A stretch of DNA of 64,000 nucleotides from Ptiloglossa arizonensis. Its lineage: Eukaryota > Arthropoda > Insecta > Hymenoptera > Colletidae. The notes below the pieces were generated by a model that searched no databases, had not been told where the DNA came from, and saw only the letters and a list, made by a program, of their open reading frames with translations. The stretch spans positions 9,176,001 to 9,240,000 of the forward strand of contig NW_027478385.1 in the NCBI RefSeq assembly GCF_051014685.1, given 5' to 3'. This document shows positions 1 through 11,690 of this stretch, one piece after another. A program made the translations under genes and the position numbers. Numbering within the stretch: the stretch's first letter is position 1; every line of letters starts with the position of its first letter.

Positions 1-3000
1 CCAAAAGCTTAACCAGAATGGCCTAGGGAAAAAATACACGTACCGTTGTAATCGGGCGAGTTTCTACTTTCAAATGCAATAGGAATTTTTGGGTTAGGTC
101 AATCCGTTCGCGAGATATGGGAGTTTGAAGCTAACAAATGGTTGAGAAGAGAACAAAATTTTCGCAATTCTGCTGCTCCAAAAGCTTAACCAGAATGGCC
201 TAGGGAAAAAATAAACGTACCGCTGTAATCGGGCGAGTTTCTACTTTCAGATGCAATAGGAATTTTTGGGTTAGGTCAATCCGTTCGCGTGATATGGGAG
301 TTTGAAGCTAAGAAATGGTTGAGAACAGAACAAATTTTTCGCAATTCTGCTGCTCCAAACGCTTAACCAGAATGGCCTAGGGAATAAATACACGTACCGC
401 TGTAATCGGGCGAGTTTCTACTTTCAGATGCAATAGGAATTTTTGGGTTAGGTCAATCCGTTCGCGTGATATGGGAGTTTGAAGCTAAGAAATGGTTGAG
501 TACAGAACAAATTTTTCGCAATTCTGCTGCTCCAAACGCTTAACCAGAATGGCCTAGGGAATAAATACGCACACCGTTGTAATCGGGCGAGTTTCTAATT
601 TCAGACGCAGCAGGAATTTTTGGGTTTGGTCAATCCGTTCGCGAGATATGGGAATTTGAAGCTAAGAAATGGTTAAGAAGGCAACACATTTTTCGCAATT
701 CTGCTGCTCCAAACGCTTAACCAGAATGGCCTAGGGATAAAATACACATACCGTTGTAATCGGGCGAGTTTCTACTTTCAGACGCAATAGGAATTTTTGG
801 GTCAGGTCAATCCGTTCGCGAGATATGGGGGTTTGAAGCCAAGAAATGTTTGAGAAGGCAAAAAATTTTTCGCAATTCTGCTGCTCCAAACGCTTTACCA
901 GAATGGCCTAGGGAAAAAATACACATACCGCTGTAATCGGGCGAGTTTCTACTTTCAGTCGCAACAGGAATTTTTGGGTTAGGTCAATCCGTTCGCGAGT
1001 TATGGGAGTTTGAATCCAAGAAATGGTTGAGAAGGCAAAAAATTTTTCGCAATTCTGCTGCTCCAAACGCTTAACCAGAATAGCCTAGGGAAAAAATACA
1101 CATACCGTTGTAATCGGGCGAGTTTCTACTTTCAGATGCAACAGGAATTTTTGGGTCAGGTCAATCCGTTCGCGAGATATGGGAGTTTGAAGCCAAGAAA
1201 TGGTTGAGAAGGCAAACAATTTTTCGCAATTCTGCTGCTCCAGACGCTTCACCAAAATGGCCTAGGGAAAAAATACACATTCCGTTGTAATTGGGCGAGT
1301 TTCTACTTTCAGACGCAACAGGAATTTTTGGGTTGGGTCAATCCGTTCGCGAGATATGGGACTTTGAAGCTAAGAAATTGTTGACAAGACAATAAATATT
1401 TCGCACTTTTGCTGCTCCAATCGCATAACCAGAATGGCCTAAGGGAAAAATACACGTAGCGTTGTAATCGGGCGAGTTTCTACTTTCAAATGCAATAGGA
1501 ATTTTTGGGTTAGGTCAATCCGTTCGCGAGATGTGGGAGTTTGGAGACAAGAAATGGTTGAGAAGGCAAAAAATTTTTCGCAATTCTGCTGCTCCAAACG
1601 CTTAACCAGAATGGCCTAGGGAAATAATACACGTACCGCTGTAATCGGGCGAGTTTCTACTTTCAGATGCAACAGGATTTTTTGGGTTAGGACAATCCGT
1701 TCGCGAGATATGGGAGTTTGAAGCCAAGAAATGGTTGAGAAGGCAAAAAATTTTTCGCAATTCTGCTGCTCCAAACGCTTTACCAGAATGGCCTAGGGAA
1801 AAAATACACATACCGCTGTAATCGCGCGAGTTTCTACTTTCAGTCGCAACAGGAATTTTTGGGTTAGGTCAATCCGTTCGCGAGATATGGGAGTTTGAAT
1901 CCAAGAAATGGTTGAGAAGGCAAAAAATTTTTCGCAATTCTGCTGCTCCAAACGCTTTACAAGAATGGCCTAGGGAAAAAATACACATACCGTTGTAATC
2001 GGGCGAGTTTCTACTTTCAGATGCAACAGGAATTTTTGGGTTAGGTCAATCCGTTCGCGAGATAGGGGAGTTTGAAGCTAAGAAATGGTTCAGAAGACAA
2101 CAAATTTTTCGCACTTCTGCTGCTCCAAACGCTTAACCAGAATGGGCTAGGGAAAAAATACAGATACTGTTGTAATCGGGCGAGTTTCTACTTTCAGACG
2201 CAATAGGAATCTTTGGGTTAGGTCAATCCATTCGCGAGATATGGGAGTTTGAAGCTAAGAAATGGTTGAGAAGAGAACAAATTTTTCGCAATTCTGCTGC
2301 TCCAAACGCTTAACCAGAATGGCCTAGGGATAAAATACACATACCGTTGTAATCGGGAGAGTTTCTACTTTCAGACGCAATAGGAATTTTTGGGTCAGGT
2401 CAATCCGTTCGCGAGATATGGGAATTTGAAGCCAAGAAATGGTTGAGAAGGCAAAAAATTTTTCGCAATTCTGCTGCTCCAAACGCTTAACCAGAATGGC
2501 CTAGGGAAAAAATACACATACCGTTGTAATCGGGCGAGTTTCTAGTTTCAGATGCAACAGCAATTTTTGGGTTAGGTCAATCCGTTCGCGAGATATGGGA
2601 GTTTGAAGCCAAGAAATGGTTGAGAAGGCAAAAAATTTTTCGCAATTCTGCTGCTCCAAACGCTTAACCAGAATGGCCTAGGGAAAAAATACGCATACCG
2701 TTGTAATCGGGCGAGTTTCTACTTTCAGTTGGAATAGGAATTTTTTGGATAAGTCAATCCGTTCGCGAGATATGGGACTTTGAAGCTAAGAAATGGTTGA
2801 CAAGACAATAAATTTTTCGCACTTCTGCTGCTCCAATCGCTTAACCAGAATGGCCTAGGGAAAAAATACACATACCGTTGTAATCGGGCGAGTTTCTACT
2901 TTCAGACGCAATAGGAATTTTTGGGTTAGGTCAATCCATTCGCGAGATATGGGAGCTTGAAGCTAAGAAATGGTTGAGAAGAGAACAAATTTTTCGCAAT

Positions 3001-4603
3001 TCTGCTGCTCGAAACGCTTAACCAGAATGGCCTAGGGCAAAAATACACATACCGTTGTAATCGGGCGAGTTTCTACTTTCAGACGAAATAGGCATTTTTG
3101 GGTTAGGTCAAGCCGTTCGCGAGATATGGGAGTTTGAAGCCATGAAATGGTTGAGAAGGCAAAAAATTTTTCGCAATTCTGCTGCTCCAAACGCTTAACC
3201 AGGATGGCCTAGGGAAAAAATACACATACCGTTGTAATCGGGCAAGTTTCTACTTTCAGATGCAATAGGAATTTTTGGGTTATGTCAATCCGTTCGCGAG
3301 ATATGGGAGTTTGAAGCCATGAAATGGTTGAGAAGGCAAAAAATTTTTCGCAATTCTGCTGCTCCAAACGCTTAACCAGAATGGCCTAGGGAAAAAATAC
3401 ACGTACCGCTGTAATCGGGCGAGTTTCTACTTTCAGATGCAATAGGAATTTTTGGGTTATGTCAATCCGTTCGCGAGATATGGGAATTTGATGCCAAGAA
3501 ATGGTTGAGAAGGCAAAAAATTTTTCGCAATTCTGCTGCTCCAAACTCTTAACCAGAATGGCCTAGGGAAAAAATACACATACCGTTGTAATCGGGCGTG
3601 TTTCTACTTTCAGATGCAACAGGAATTTTTGGGTTAGGTCAATCCGTTCGCGAGATATGGGAGTTTGAAGCCAAGAAATGGTTGAGAAGGCAAAAAATTT
3701 TTCGCAATTCTGCTGCTCCAAACGCTTAACCAGAATGGCCTAGGGAAAAAATACACATACCGCTGTAATCGGGCGAGTTTCTACTTTCAGATGCAATAGG
3801 AATTTTTGGGTTAGGTCAATCCGTTCGCGAGATATGGGAGTTTGAATCCAAGAATTGGTTGAGAAGGCAAAAAATTTTTCGCAATTCTGCTGCTCCAAAC
3901 GCTTAACCAGAATGGCCTAGGGAAAAAACACCCATACCGTTGTAATCGGGCGAGTTTCTACTTTCAAATGCAATAGGAATTTTTGGGTTAGGTCAATCCG
4001 TTCGTGAGATGTGGGAGTTTGAAGACAAGAAATGGTTGAGAAGGCAAAAAGTTTTTCGCAATTCTGCTGCTCCAAACGCTTAACCAGAATGGCCTAGGGA
4101 AAAAATACACGTACCGCTGTAATCGGGCGAGTTTCTACTTTCAGATGCAATAGGAATTTTTGGGTTAGGTCAATCCGTTCGCGAGATATGGGAGTTTGAA
4201 TCCAAGAAATGGTTGAGAAGGCAAAAAATTTTTCGCAATTCTGCTGCTTCAAACGCTTAACCAGAATGGCCTAGGGAAAAAACACCCATACCGTTGTAAT
4301 CGGGCGAGTTTCTACTTTCAGATGCAACAGGAATTTTTGGATAAGTCAATCCGTTCGCGAGATATGGGACTTTGAAGCTAAGAAATGGTTGAGAAGACAA
4401 TAAATTTTTCGCACTTCTGCTGCTCCAATCGCTTAACCAGAATGGCCTAGGGAAAAAATACAGATACCGTTGTAATCGGGCGAGATTCTACTTTCAGACG
4501 CAATAGGAATTTTTGGGTTAGGTCAATGCATTCGCGAGATATGGGAGTTTGAAGCTAAGAAATGTTTGAGAAGAGAACAAATTTTTCGCAATTCTGCTGC
4601 TCG
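1..4603. repeat. Left heterogeneous satellite zone (old-type monomers)
   Basis: About 26 monomers, mostly single variants with no long internal duplication beyond a dimer. Typical markers are acgcaatagg, acgcaacagg, gatgcaacagg, aaatgcaatagg with gatgtgggag, and ggaattttttggataag. The ccgaggg, ccgatgcactagg and ttacaatagg variants common further right are absent. The run near 1,240-1,600 (ccagacgcttcacc, cacttttgctgctcc, cctaagggaaaaat, gatgtgggag) reappears near 17.5 and 61.2 kb. No gene or RNA gene seen. Confidence 0.85.
3718..4424. repeat. Two-copy dimer (2-monomer higher-order repeat)
   Basis: Four successive monomers alternate A-B-A-B. Type A has ccgctgtaatcggg and gaatccaag. Type B has aacacccataccg. 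The acaccc marker is at 3,928 and 4,282, exactly 354 bp apart. The fourth monomer ends in an aatttttggataag form that is one base short and diverges from the second, so the dimer is only partly homogenised. Confidence 0.7.
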
Positions 4604-6316
4604 AAACGCTTAACCAGAATGGCCTAGGGCAAAAATACACATACCGTTGTAATCGGGCGAGTTTCTACTTTCAGACGCAATAGGCATTTTTGGGTTAGGT
4701 CAAGCCGTTCGCGAGATATGTGACTTTGAAGCCAAGAAATGGTTGAGAAGGCAAAAAATTTTTCGCAATTCTGCTGCTCCAAACGCTTAACCAGAATGGC
4801 CTAGGGAAAAAATACACATACCGTTGTAATCGGGCGAGTTTCTACTTTCAGATGCAACAGGAATTTTGGGTTAGGTCAATCCGTTCGCGAGATAGGGGAG
4901 TTTGAAGCTAAGAAATGGTTCAGAAGACAACAAATTTTTCGCACTTCTGCTGCTCCATACGCTTAACCAGAATGGCCTAGGGAAAAAATACAGATACCGT
5001 TGTAATCGGGCGAGATTCTACTTTCAGACGCAATAGGAATTTTTGGGTTAGGTCAATCCATTCGCGAGATATGGGAGTTTGAAGCTAAGAAATGTTTGAG
5101 AAGAGAACAAATTTTTCGCAATTCTGCTGCTCGAAACGCTTAACCAGAATGGCCTAGGGCAAAAATACACATACCGTTGTAATCGCGCGAGTTTCTACTT
5201 TCAGACGCAGTAGGCATCTTTGGGTTAGGTCAAGCCGTTCGCGAGATATGTGACTTTGAAGCTAAGAAATGGTTGAGAAGGCAAAAAATTTTTCGCAATT
5301 CTGCTGCTCCAAACGCTTAACCAGAATGGCCTAGGGAAAAAATACACATACCTTTGTAATCGGGCGAGTTTCTAGTTTCAGATGCAACAGGAATTTTTGG
5401 GTTAGGTCAATCCGTTCGCGAGATATGGGAGTTTGAAGCCAAGAAATGGTTGAAAAGGCAAAAAATTTTTCGCAATTCTGCTGCTCCAAACGCTTAACCA
5501 GAATGGCCTAGGGAAAAAATACACATACCGTTGTAATCGGACGAGTTTCTACTTTCAGATGCAACAGGAATTTTTGGGTTAGGTCAATCCGTTCGCGAGA
5601 TAGGGGAGTTTGAAGCTAAGAAATGGTTCAGAAGTCAACAAATTTTTCGCACTTCTGCTGCTCCAAACGCTTAACCAGAATGGCCTAGGGAATAAATACG
5701 CATACCGTTGTAATCGGGCGAGTTTCTAATTTCAGACGCAGCAGGAATTTTTTGGGTTTGGTCAATCCGTTCGCGAGATATGGGAATTTGAAGCTAAGAA
5801 ATGGTTAAGAAGGCAACAAATTTTTCGCAATTCTGCTGCTCCAAACGCTTAACCAGAATGGGCTAGGGAAAAAATACACATACCGTTGTAATCGGGCGAG
5901 TTTCTACTTTCAGACGCAACAGGAATTTTTGGGTTAGGTCAGTCCGTTCGCGAGATATGGGAGTTTGAAGCCAAGAAATCGTTGAGAAGGCAAAAAATTT
6001 TTCGCAATTCTGCTGCTCCAAACGCTTAACCAGGATCGCCTAGGGAAAAAATAAACATACCGTTGTAATCGGGCGAGTTTCTACTTTCCGATGCACTAGG
6101 AGTTTTTGGGTTAGGTCGATCCGTTCGCGAGATATGGGAGTTTGATGCCAAGAAATGGTTGAGAAGGCAAAAAATTTTTCGCAATTCTGCTGCTCCAAAC
6201 GCTTAACCAGGATGGCCTAGGGAAAAAATATACATACCGTTGTAATCGGGCGAGTTTCTACTTTCAGATGCAATAGGAATTTTTGGGTTAGGTCAATCCG
6301 TTCGCGAGATATGGGA
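4604..6316. repeat. 10-monomer higher-order repeat, copy A (offset 1,770 bp)
   Basis: This segment aligns without gaps to 6,374-8,086 at an offset of exactly 1,770 bp. Shared rare markers include gaattttggg (one T missing, 4,861 and 6,631), taggcatcttt (5,211 and 6,981), caggatcgcc (6,031 and 7,801) and aatcgcgcgag. By eye I saw only about three differences, for example ccatacgc versus ccaaacgc near 4,956 and ggctaggg versus ggctatgg near 5,866. Inside the copy, the monomer pair at 4,425-4,778 recurs at 4,955-5,308 (cagatacc, then gctcgaaacgc). Confidence 0.9.
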
Positions 6317-6373
6317 ATTTGAAGCTAAGAAATGGTTAAGAAGGCAACAAATTTTTCGCAATTCTGCTGCTCC

Positions 6374-8086
6374 AAACGCTTAACCAGAATGGCCTAGGGC
6401 AAAAATACACATACCGTTGTAATCGGGCGAGTTTCTACTTTCAGACGCAATAGGCATTTTTGGGTTAGGTCAAGCCGTTCGCGAGATATGTGACTTTGAA
6501 GCCAAGAAATGGTTGAGAAGGCAAAAAATTTTTCGCAATTCTGCTGCTCCAAACGCTTAACCAGAATGGCCTAGGGAAAAAATACACATACCGTTGTAAT
6601 CGGGCGAGTTTCTACTTTCAGATGCAACAGGAATTTTGGGTTAGGTCAATCCGTTCGCGAGATAGGGGAGTTTGAAGCTAAGAAATGGTTCAGAAGACAA
6701 CAAATTTTTCGCACTTCTGCTGCTCCAAACGCTTAACCAGAATGGCCTAGGGAAAAAATACAGATACCGTTGTAATCGGGCGAGATTCTACTTTCAGACG
6801 CAATAGGAATTTTTGGGTTAGGTCAATCCATTCGCGAGATATGGGAGTTTGAAGCTAAGAAATGTTTGAGAAGAGAACAAATTTTTCGCAATTCTGCTGC
6901 TCGAAACGCTTAACCAGAATGGCCTAGGGCAAAAATACACATACCGTTGTAATCGCGCGAGTTTCTACTTTCAGACGCAGTAGGCATCTTTGGGTTAGGT
7001 CAAGCCGTTCGCGAGATATGTGACTTTGAAGCTAAGAAATGGTTGAGAAGGCAAAAAATTTTTCGCAATTCTGCTGCTCCAAACGCTTAACCAGAATGGC
7101 CTAGGGAAAAAATACACATACCTTTGTAATCGGGCGAGTTTCTAGTTTCAGATGCAACAGGAATTTTTGGGTTAGGTCAATCCGTTCGCGAGATATGGGA
7201 GTTTGAAGCCAAGAAATGGTTGAAAAGGCAAAAAATTTTTCGCAATTCTGCTGCTCCAAACGCTTAACCAGAATGGCCTAGGGAAAAAATACACATACCG
7301 TTGTAATCGGACGAGTTTCTACTTTCAGATGCAACAGGAATTTTTGGGTTAGGTCAATCCGTTCGCGAGATAGGGGAGTTTGAAGCTAAGAAATGGTTCA
7401 GAAGTCAACAAATTTTTCGCACTTCTGCTGCTCCAAACGCTTAACCAGAATGGCCTAGGGAATAAATACGCATACCGTTGTAATCGGGCGAGTTTCTAAT
7501 TTCAGACGCAGCAGGAATTTTTTGGGTTTGGTCAATCCGTTCGCGAGATATGGGAATTTGAAGCTAAGAAATGGTTAAGAAGGCAACAAATTTTTCGCAA
7601 TTCTGCTGCTCCAAACGCTTAACCAGAATGGGCTATGGAAAAAATACACATACCGTTGTAATCGGGCGAGTTTCTACTTTCAGACGCAACAGGAATTTTT
7701 GGGTTAGGTCAGTCCGTTCGCGAGATATGGGAGTTTGAAGCCAAGAAATCGTTGAGAAGGCAAAAAATTTTTCGCAATTCTGCTGCTCCAAACGCTTAAC
7801 CAGGATCGCCTAGGGAAAAAATACACATACCGTTGTAATCGGGCGAGTTTCTACTTTCCGATGCACTAGGAGTTTTTGGGTTAGGTCGATCCGTTCGCGA
7901 GATATGGGAGTTTGATGCCAAGAAATGGTTGAGAAGGCAAAAAATTTTTCGCAATTCTGCTGCTCCAAACGCTTAACCAGGATGGCCTAGGGAAAAAATA
8001 TACATACCGTTGTAATCGGGCGAGTTTCTACTTTCAGATGCAATAGGAATTTTTGGGTTAGGTCAATCCGTTCGCGAGATATGGGA
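6374..8086. repeat. 10-monomer higher-order repeat, copy B (offset 1,770 bp)
   Basis: Second copy of the 4,604-6,316 segment. Identity starts just after the c at 6,373 (g at 4,603 in copy A) and ends before 8,087 (g, where 6,317 has a). The 57 bases between the copies (6,317-6,373) are of another monomer type (gggaatttgaagctaag, ggttaagaagg). Its last eighth overlaps the left copy of the following 8-monomer repeat. Confidence 0.9.
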
Positions 8087-8727
8087 GTTTGAAGCCAAGA
8101 AATGGTTGAGAAGGCAAAAAATTTTTCGCAATTCTGCTGCTCCAAACGCTTAACCAGAATGGCCGAGGGAAAAAATACACATACCGTTGTAATCGGGCGA
8201 GTTTCTACTTTCAGCCGCAATAGGAATTTTTGGGTTAGGTCAATCCGTTCGCGAGATATGGGAGCTTGAAGCCAAGAAATGGTTGAGAAGGCAAAAAATT
8301 TTTCGCATTTCTGCTGCTTCAAACGCTTAACCAGAATGGCCTAGGGAAAAAATACACATACCGTTGTAATCGGGCGAGTTTCTACCTTCAGTTACAATAG
8401 GAATTTATGAGTTAGGTCAATCCGTTCGCGAGATATGGGACTTTGAAGCTAAGAAATGGTTGACAAGACAATAAATTTTTCGCAATTCTGCTGCTTCAAA
8501 CGCTTAACCAGTATGGCCTAGGGAAAAAATACACATACCGTTGTAATCGGGCGAGTTTCTACTTTCCGATGCACTAGGAGCTTTTGGGTTAGGTCGATCC
8601 GTTCGCGAGATATGGGAGTTTGATGCCAAGAAATGTTTGAGAAGGCAAAAAGTTTTTCGCAATTCTGCTGCTCCAAACGCTTAACCAGGATGGCCTAGGG
8701 AAAAAATACACATACCGTTGTAATCGG
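7273..8727. repeat. 8-monomer higher-order repeat, left copy (offset 1,417 bp)
   Basis: Matches 8,690-10,144 at an offset of 1,417 bp. That is eight monomers plus one base, the extra base being a T6 run in a ggaattttttgggtttgg monomer near 7,515. The unit contains, in order, cggacgag, ataaatacgc, gggcta, caggatcgcc, ccgatgcactagg, atatacatacc, ccgaggg and ttacaatagg variants. I noticed only two or three differences, for example tttttcgcac here and tttttcccac near 8,833. Confidence 0.9.
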
Positions 8728-10144
8728 ACGAGTTTCTACTTTCAGATGCAACAGGAATTTTTGGGTTAGGTCAATCCGTTCGCGAGATAGGGGAGTTTGA
8801 AGCTAAGAAATGGTTCAGAAGTCAACAAATTTTTCCCACTTCTGCTGCTCCAAACGCTTAACCAGAATGGCCTAGGGAATAAATACGCATACCGTTGTAA
8901 TCGGGCGAGTTTCTAATTTCAGACGCAGCAGGAATTTTTTGGGTTTGGTCAATCCGTTCGCGAGATATGGGAATTTGAAGCTAAGAAATGGTTAAGAAGG
9001 CAACAAATTTTTCGCAATTCTGCTGCTCCAAACGCTTAACCAGAATGGGCTAGGGAAAAAATACACATACCGTTGTAATCGGGCGAGTTTCTACTTTCAG
9101 ACGCAACAGGAATTTTTGGGTTAGGTCAGTCCGTTCGCGAGATATGGGAGTTTGAAGCCAAGAAATCGTTGAGAAGGCAAAAAATTTTTCGCAATTCTGC
9201 TGCTCCAAACGCTTAACCAGGATCGCCTAGGGAAAAAATACACATACCGTTGTAATCGGGCGAGTTTCTACTTTCCGATGCACTAGGAGTTTTTGGGTTA
9301 GGTCGATCCGTTCGCGAGATATGGGAGTTTGATGCCAAGAAATGGTTGAGAAGGCAAAAAATTTTTCGCAATTCTGCTGCTCCAAACGCTTAACCAGGAT
9401 GGCCTAGGGAAAAAATATACATACCGTTGTAATCGGGCGAGTTTCTACTTTCAGATGCAATAGGAATTTTTGGGTTAGGTCAATCCGTTCGCGAGATATG
9501 GGAGTTTGAAGCCAAGAAATGGTTGAGAAGGCAAAAAATTTTTCGCAATTCTGCTGCTCCAAACGCTTAACCAGAATGGCCGAGGGAAAAAATACACATA
9601 CCGTTGTAATCGGGCGAGTTTCTACTTTCAGCCGCAATAGGAATTTTTGGGTTAGGTCAATCCGTTCGCGAGATATGGGAGCTTGAAGCCAAGAAATGGT
9701 TGAGAAGGCAAAAAATTTTTCGCATTTCTGCTGCTTCAAACGCTTAACCAGAATGGCCTAGGGAAAAAATACACATACCGTTGTAATCGGGCGAGTTTCT
9801 ACCTTCAGTTACAATAGGAATTTATGAGTTAGGTCAATCCGTTCGCGAGATATGGGACTTTGAAGCTAAGAAATGGTTGACAAGACAATAAATTTTTCGC
9901 AATTCTGCTGCTTCAAACGCTTAACCAGTATGGCCTAGGGAAAAAATACACATACCGTTGTAATCGGGCGAGTTTCTACTTTCCGATGCACTAGGAGCTT
10001 TTGGGTTAGGTCGATCCGTTCGCGAGATATGGGAGTTTGATGCCAAGAAATGTTTGAGAAGGCAAAAAGTTTTTCGCAATTCTGCTGCTCCAAACGCTTA
10101 ACCAGGATGGCCTAGGGAAAAAATACACATACCGTTGTAATCGG
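8690..10144. repeat. 8-monomer higher-order repeat, right copy (offset 1,417 bp)
   Basis: Right copy of the 7,273-8,727 unit. The 38 bases at 8,690-8,727 belong to both copies, so the exchange point lies there: 8,689 is g (left-copy 7,272 is a), and 8,728 is a where the right copy has g at 10,145. Because the left copy starts inside the 10-monomer copy B, this duplication formed after that one. Confidence 0.88.
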
Positions 10145-11690
10145 GCGAGATTCTACTTTCAGATGCAATAGGAATTTTTGGGTTAGGTCAATCCGTTCGC
10201 GAGATATGGGAGTTTGAAGCCAAGAAATGGTTGAGAAGGCAAAAAATTTTTCGCAATTCTGCTGCTTCAAACGCTTAACCAGTATGGCCTAGGGAAAAAA
10301 TACACATACCGTTGTAATCGGGCGAGTTTCTACTTTCAGTTGCAATAGGAATTTTTGGGTTAGGTCAATCCGTTCGCGAGATATGGGACTTTGAAGCTAA
10401 GAAATGGTTCACAAGACCATAAATTTTTCGCACTTCTGCTGCTCCAATCGCTTAACCAGAAGGGCCTAAGGGAAGAATACACGTACCGTTGTAATCGGGC
10501 GAGTTTCTACTTTCAAATGCAATAGGAATTTTTGGGTTAGGTCAATCCGTTCGCGAGATATGGGAGTTTGAAGCTAAGAAATGGTTGAGAACAGAACAAA
10601 TTTTTCGCAATTCTGCTGCTCCAAACGCTTAACCAGAATGGCCTAGGGAATAAATACGCATACCGTTGTAATCGGGCGAGTTTCTAATTTCAGACGCAGC
10701 AGGAATTTTTTGGGTTTGGTCAATCCGTTCGCGAGATATGGGAATTTGAAGCTAAGAAATGGTTAAGAAGGCAACAAATTTTTCGCAATTCTGCTGCTCC
10801 AAACGCTTAACCAGAATGGGCTAGGGAAAAAATACACATACCGTTGTAATCGGGCGAGTTTCTACTTTCAGACGCAACAGGAATTTTTGGGTTAGGTCAG
10901 TCCGTTCGCGAGATATGGGAGTTTGAAGCCAAGAAATGGTTGAGAAGGCAAAAAATTTTTCGCAATTCTGCTGCTCCAAACGCTTAACCAGGATGGCCTA
11001 GGGAAAAAATACACATACCGTTGTAATCGGGCGAGATTCTACTTTCCGATGCACTAGGAGTTTTTGGGTTAGGTCGATCCGTTCGCGAGATATGGGAGTT
11101 TGATGCCAAGAAATGGTTGAGAAGGCAACAAATTTTTCGCAATTCTGCTGCTCCAAACGCTTAACCAGGATGGCCTAGGGAAAAAATATACATACCGTTG
11201 TAATCGGGCGAGTTTCTACTTTCAGATGCAATAGGAATTTTTGGGTTAGGTCAATCCGTTCGCGAGATATGGGAGTTTGAAGCCAAGAAATGGTTGAGAA
11301 GGCAAAAAATTTTTCGCAATTCTGCTGCTCCAAACGCTTAACCAGAATGGCCGAAGGAAAAAATACACATACCGTTGTAATCGGGCGAGTTTCTACTTTC
11401 AGCCGCAATAGGAATTTTTGGGTTAGGTCAATCCGTTCGCGAGATATGGGAATTTGAAGCCAAGAAATGGTTGAGAAGGCAAAATATTTTTCGCAATTCT
11501 GCTGCTCCAAACGCTTAACTAGAATGGCCTAGGGAAAAAATACACATACCGTTGTAATCGGGCGAGTTTCTACTTTCAGATGCAATAGGAATTTTTGGGT
11601 TAGGTCAATCCGTTCGCGAGATATGGGAATTTGAAGCCAAGAAATGGTTGAGAAGGCAAAATATTTTTCGCAATTCTGCTGCTCCAAACG
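10145..11690. repeat. Diverged third relative of the 8.9-9.7 kb segment; matches 33.2-34.6 kb
   Basis: The monomer order cagtatgg/gttgcaatagg, agaagggcctaaggg, ataaatacgc, gggctaggg, ccgatgcactagg, atatacatacc, ccgagg-like is the same as at 33.2-34.6 kb. The agaaggg marker is at 10,458 and 33,463, 130 monomers apart less 5 bases. The second half also matches 8.87-9.7 kb at an offset of 1,771 bp, with more differences (ccgaagg near 11,351; ggcaacaaattttt near 11,126). No gene seen. Confidence 0.75.

Noticed and set aside
1602..1811. A 69-codon minus-strand frame in the left zone
   Set aside because: It is the same satellite read in another frame, opened by chance base changes in one monomer pair.
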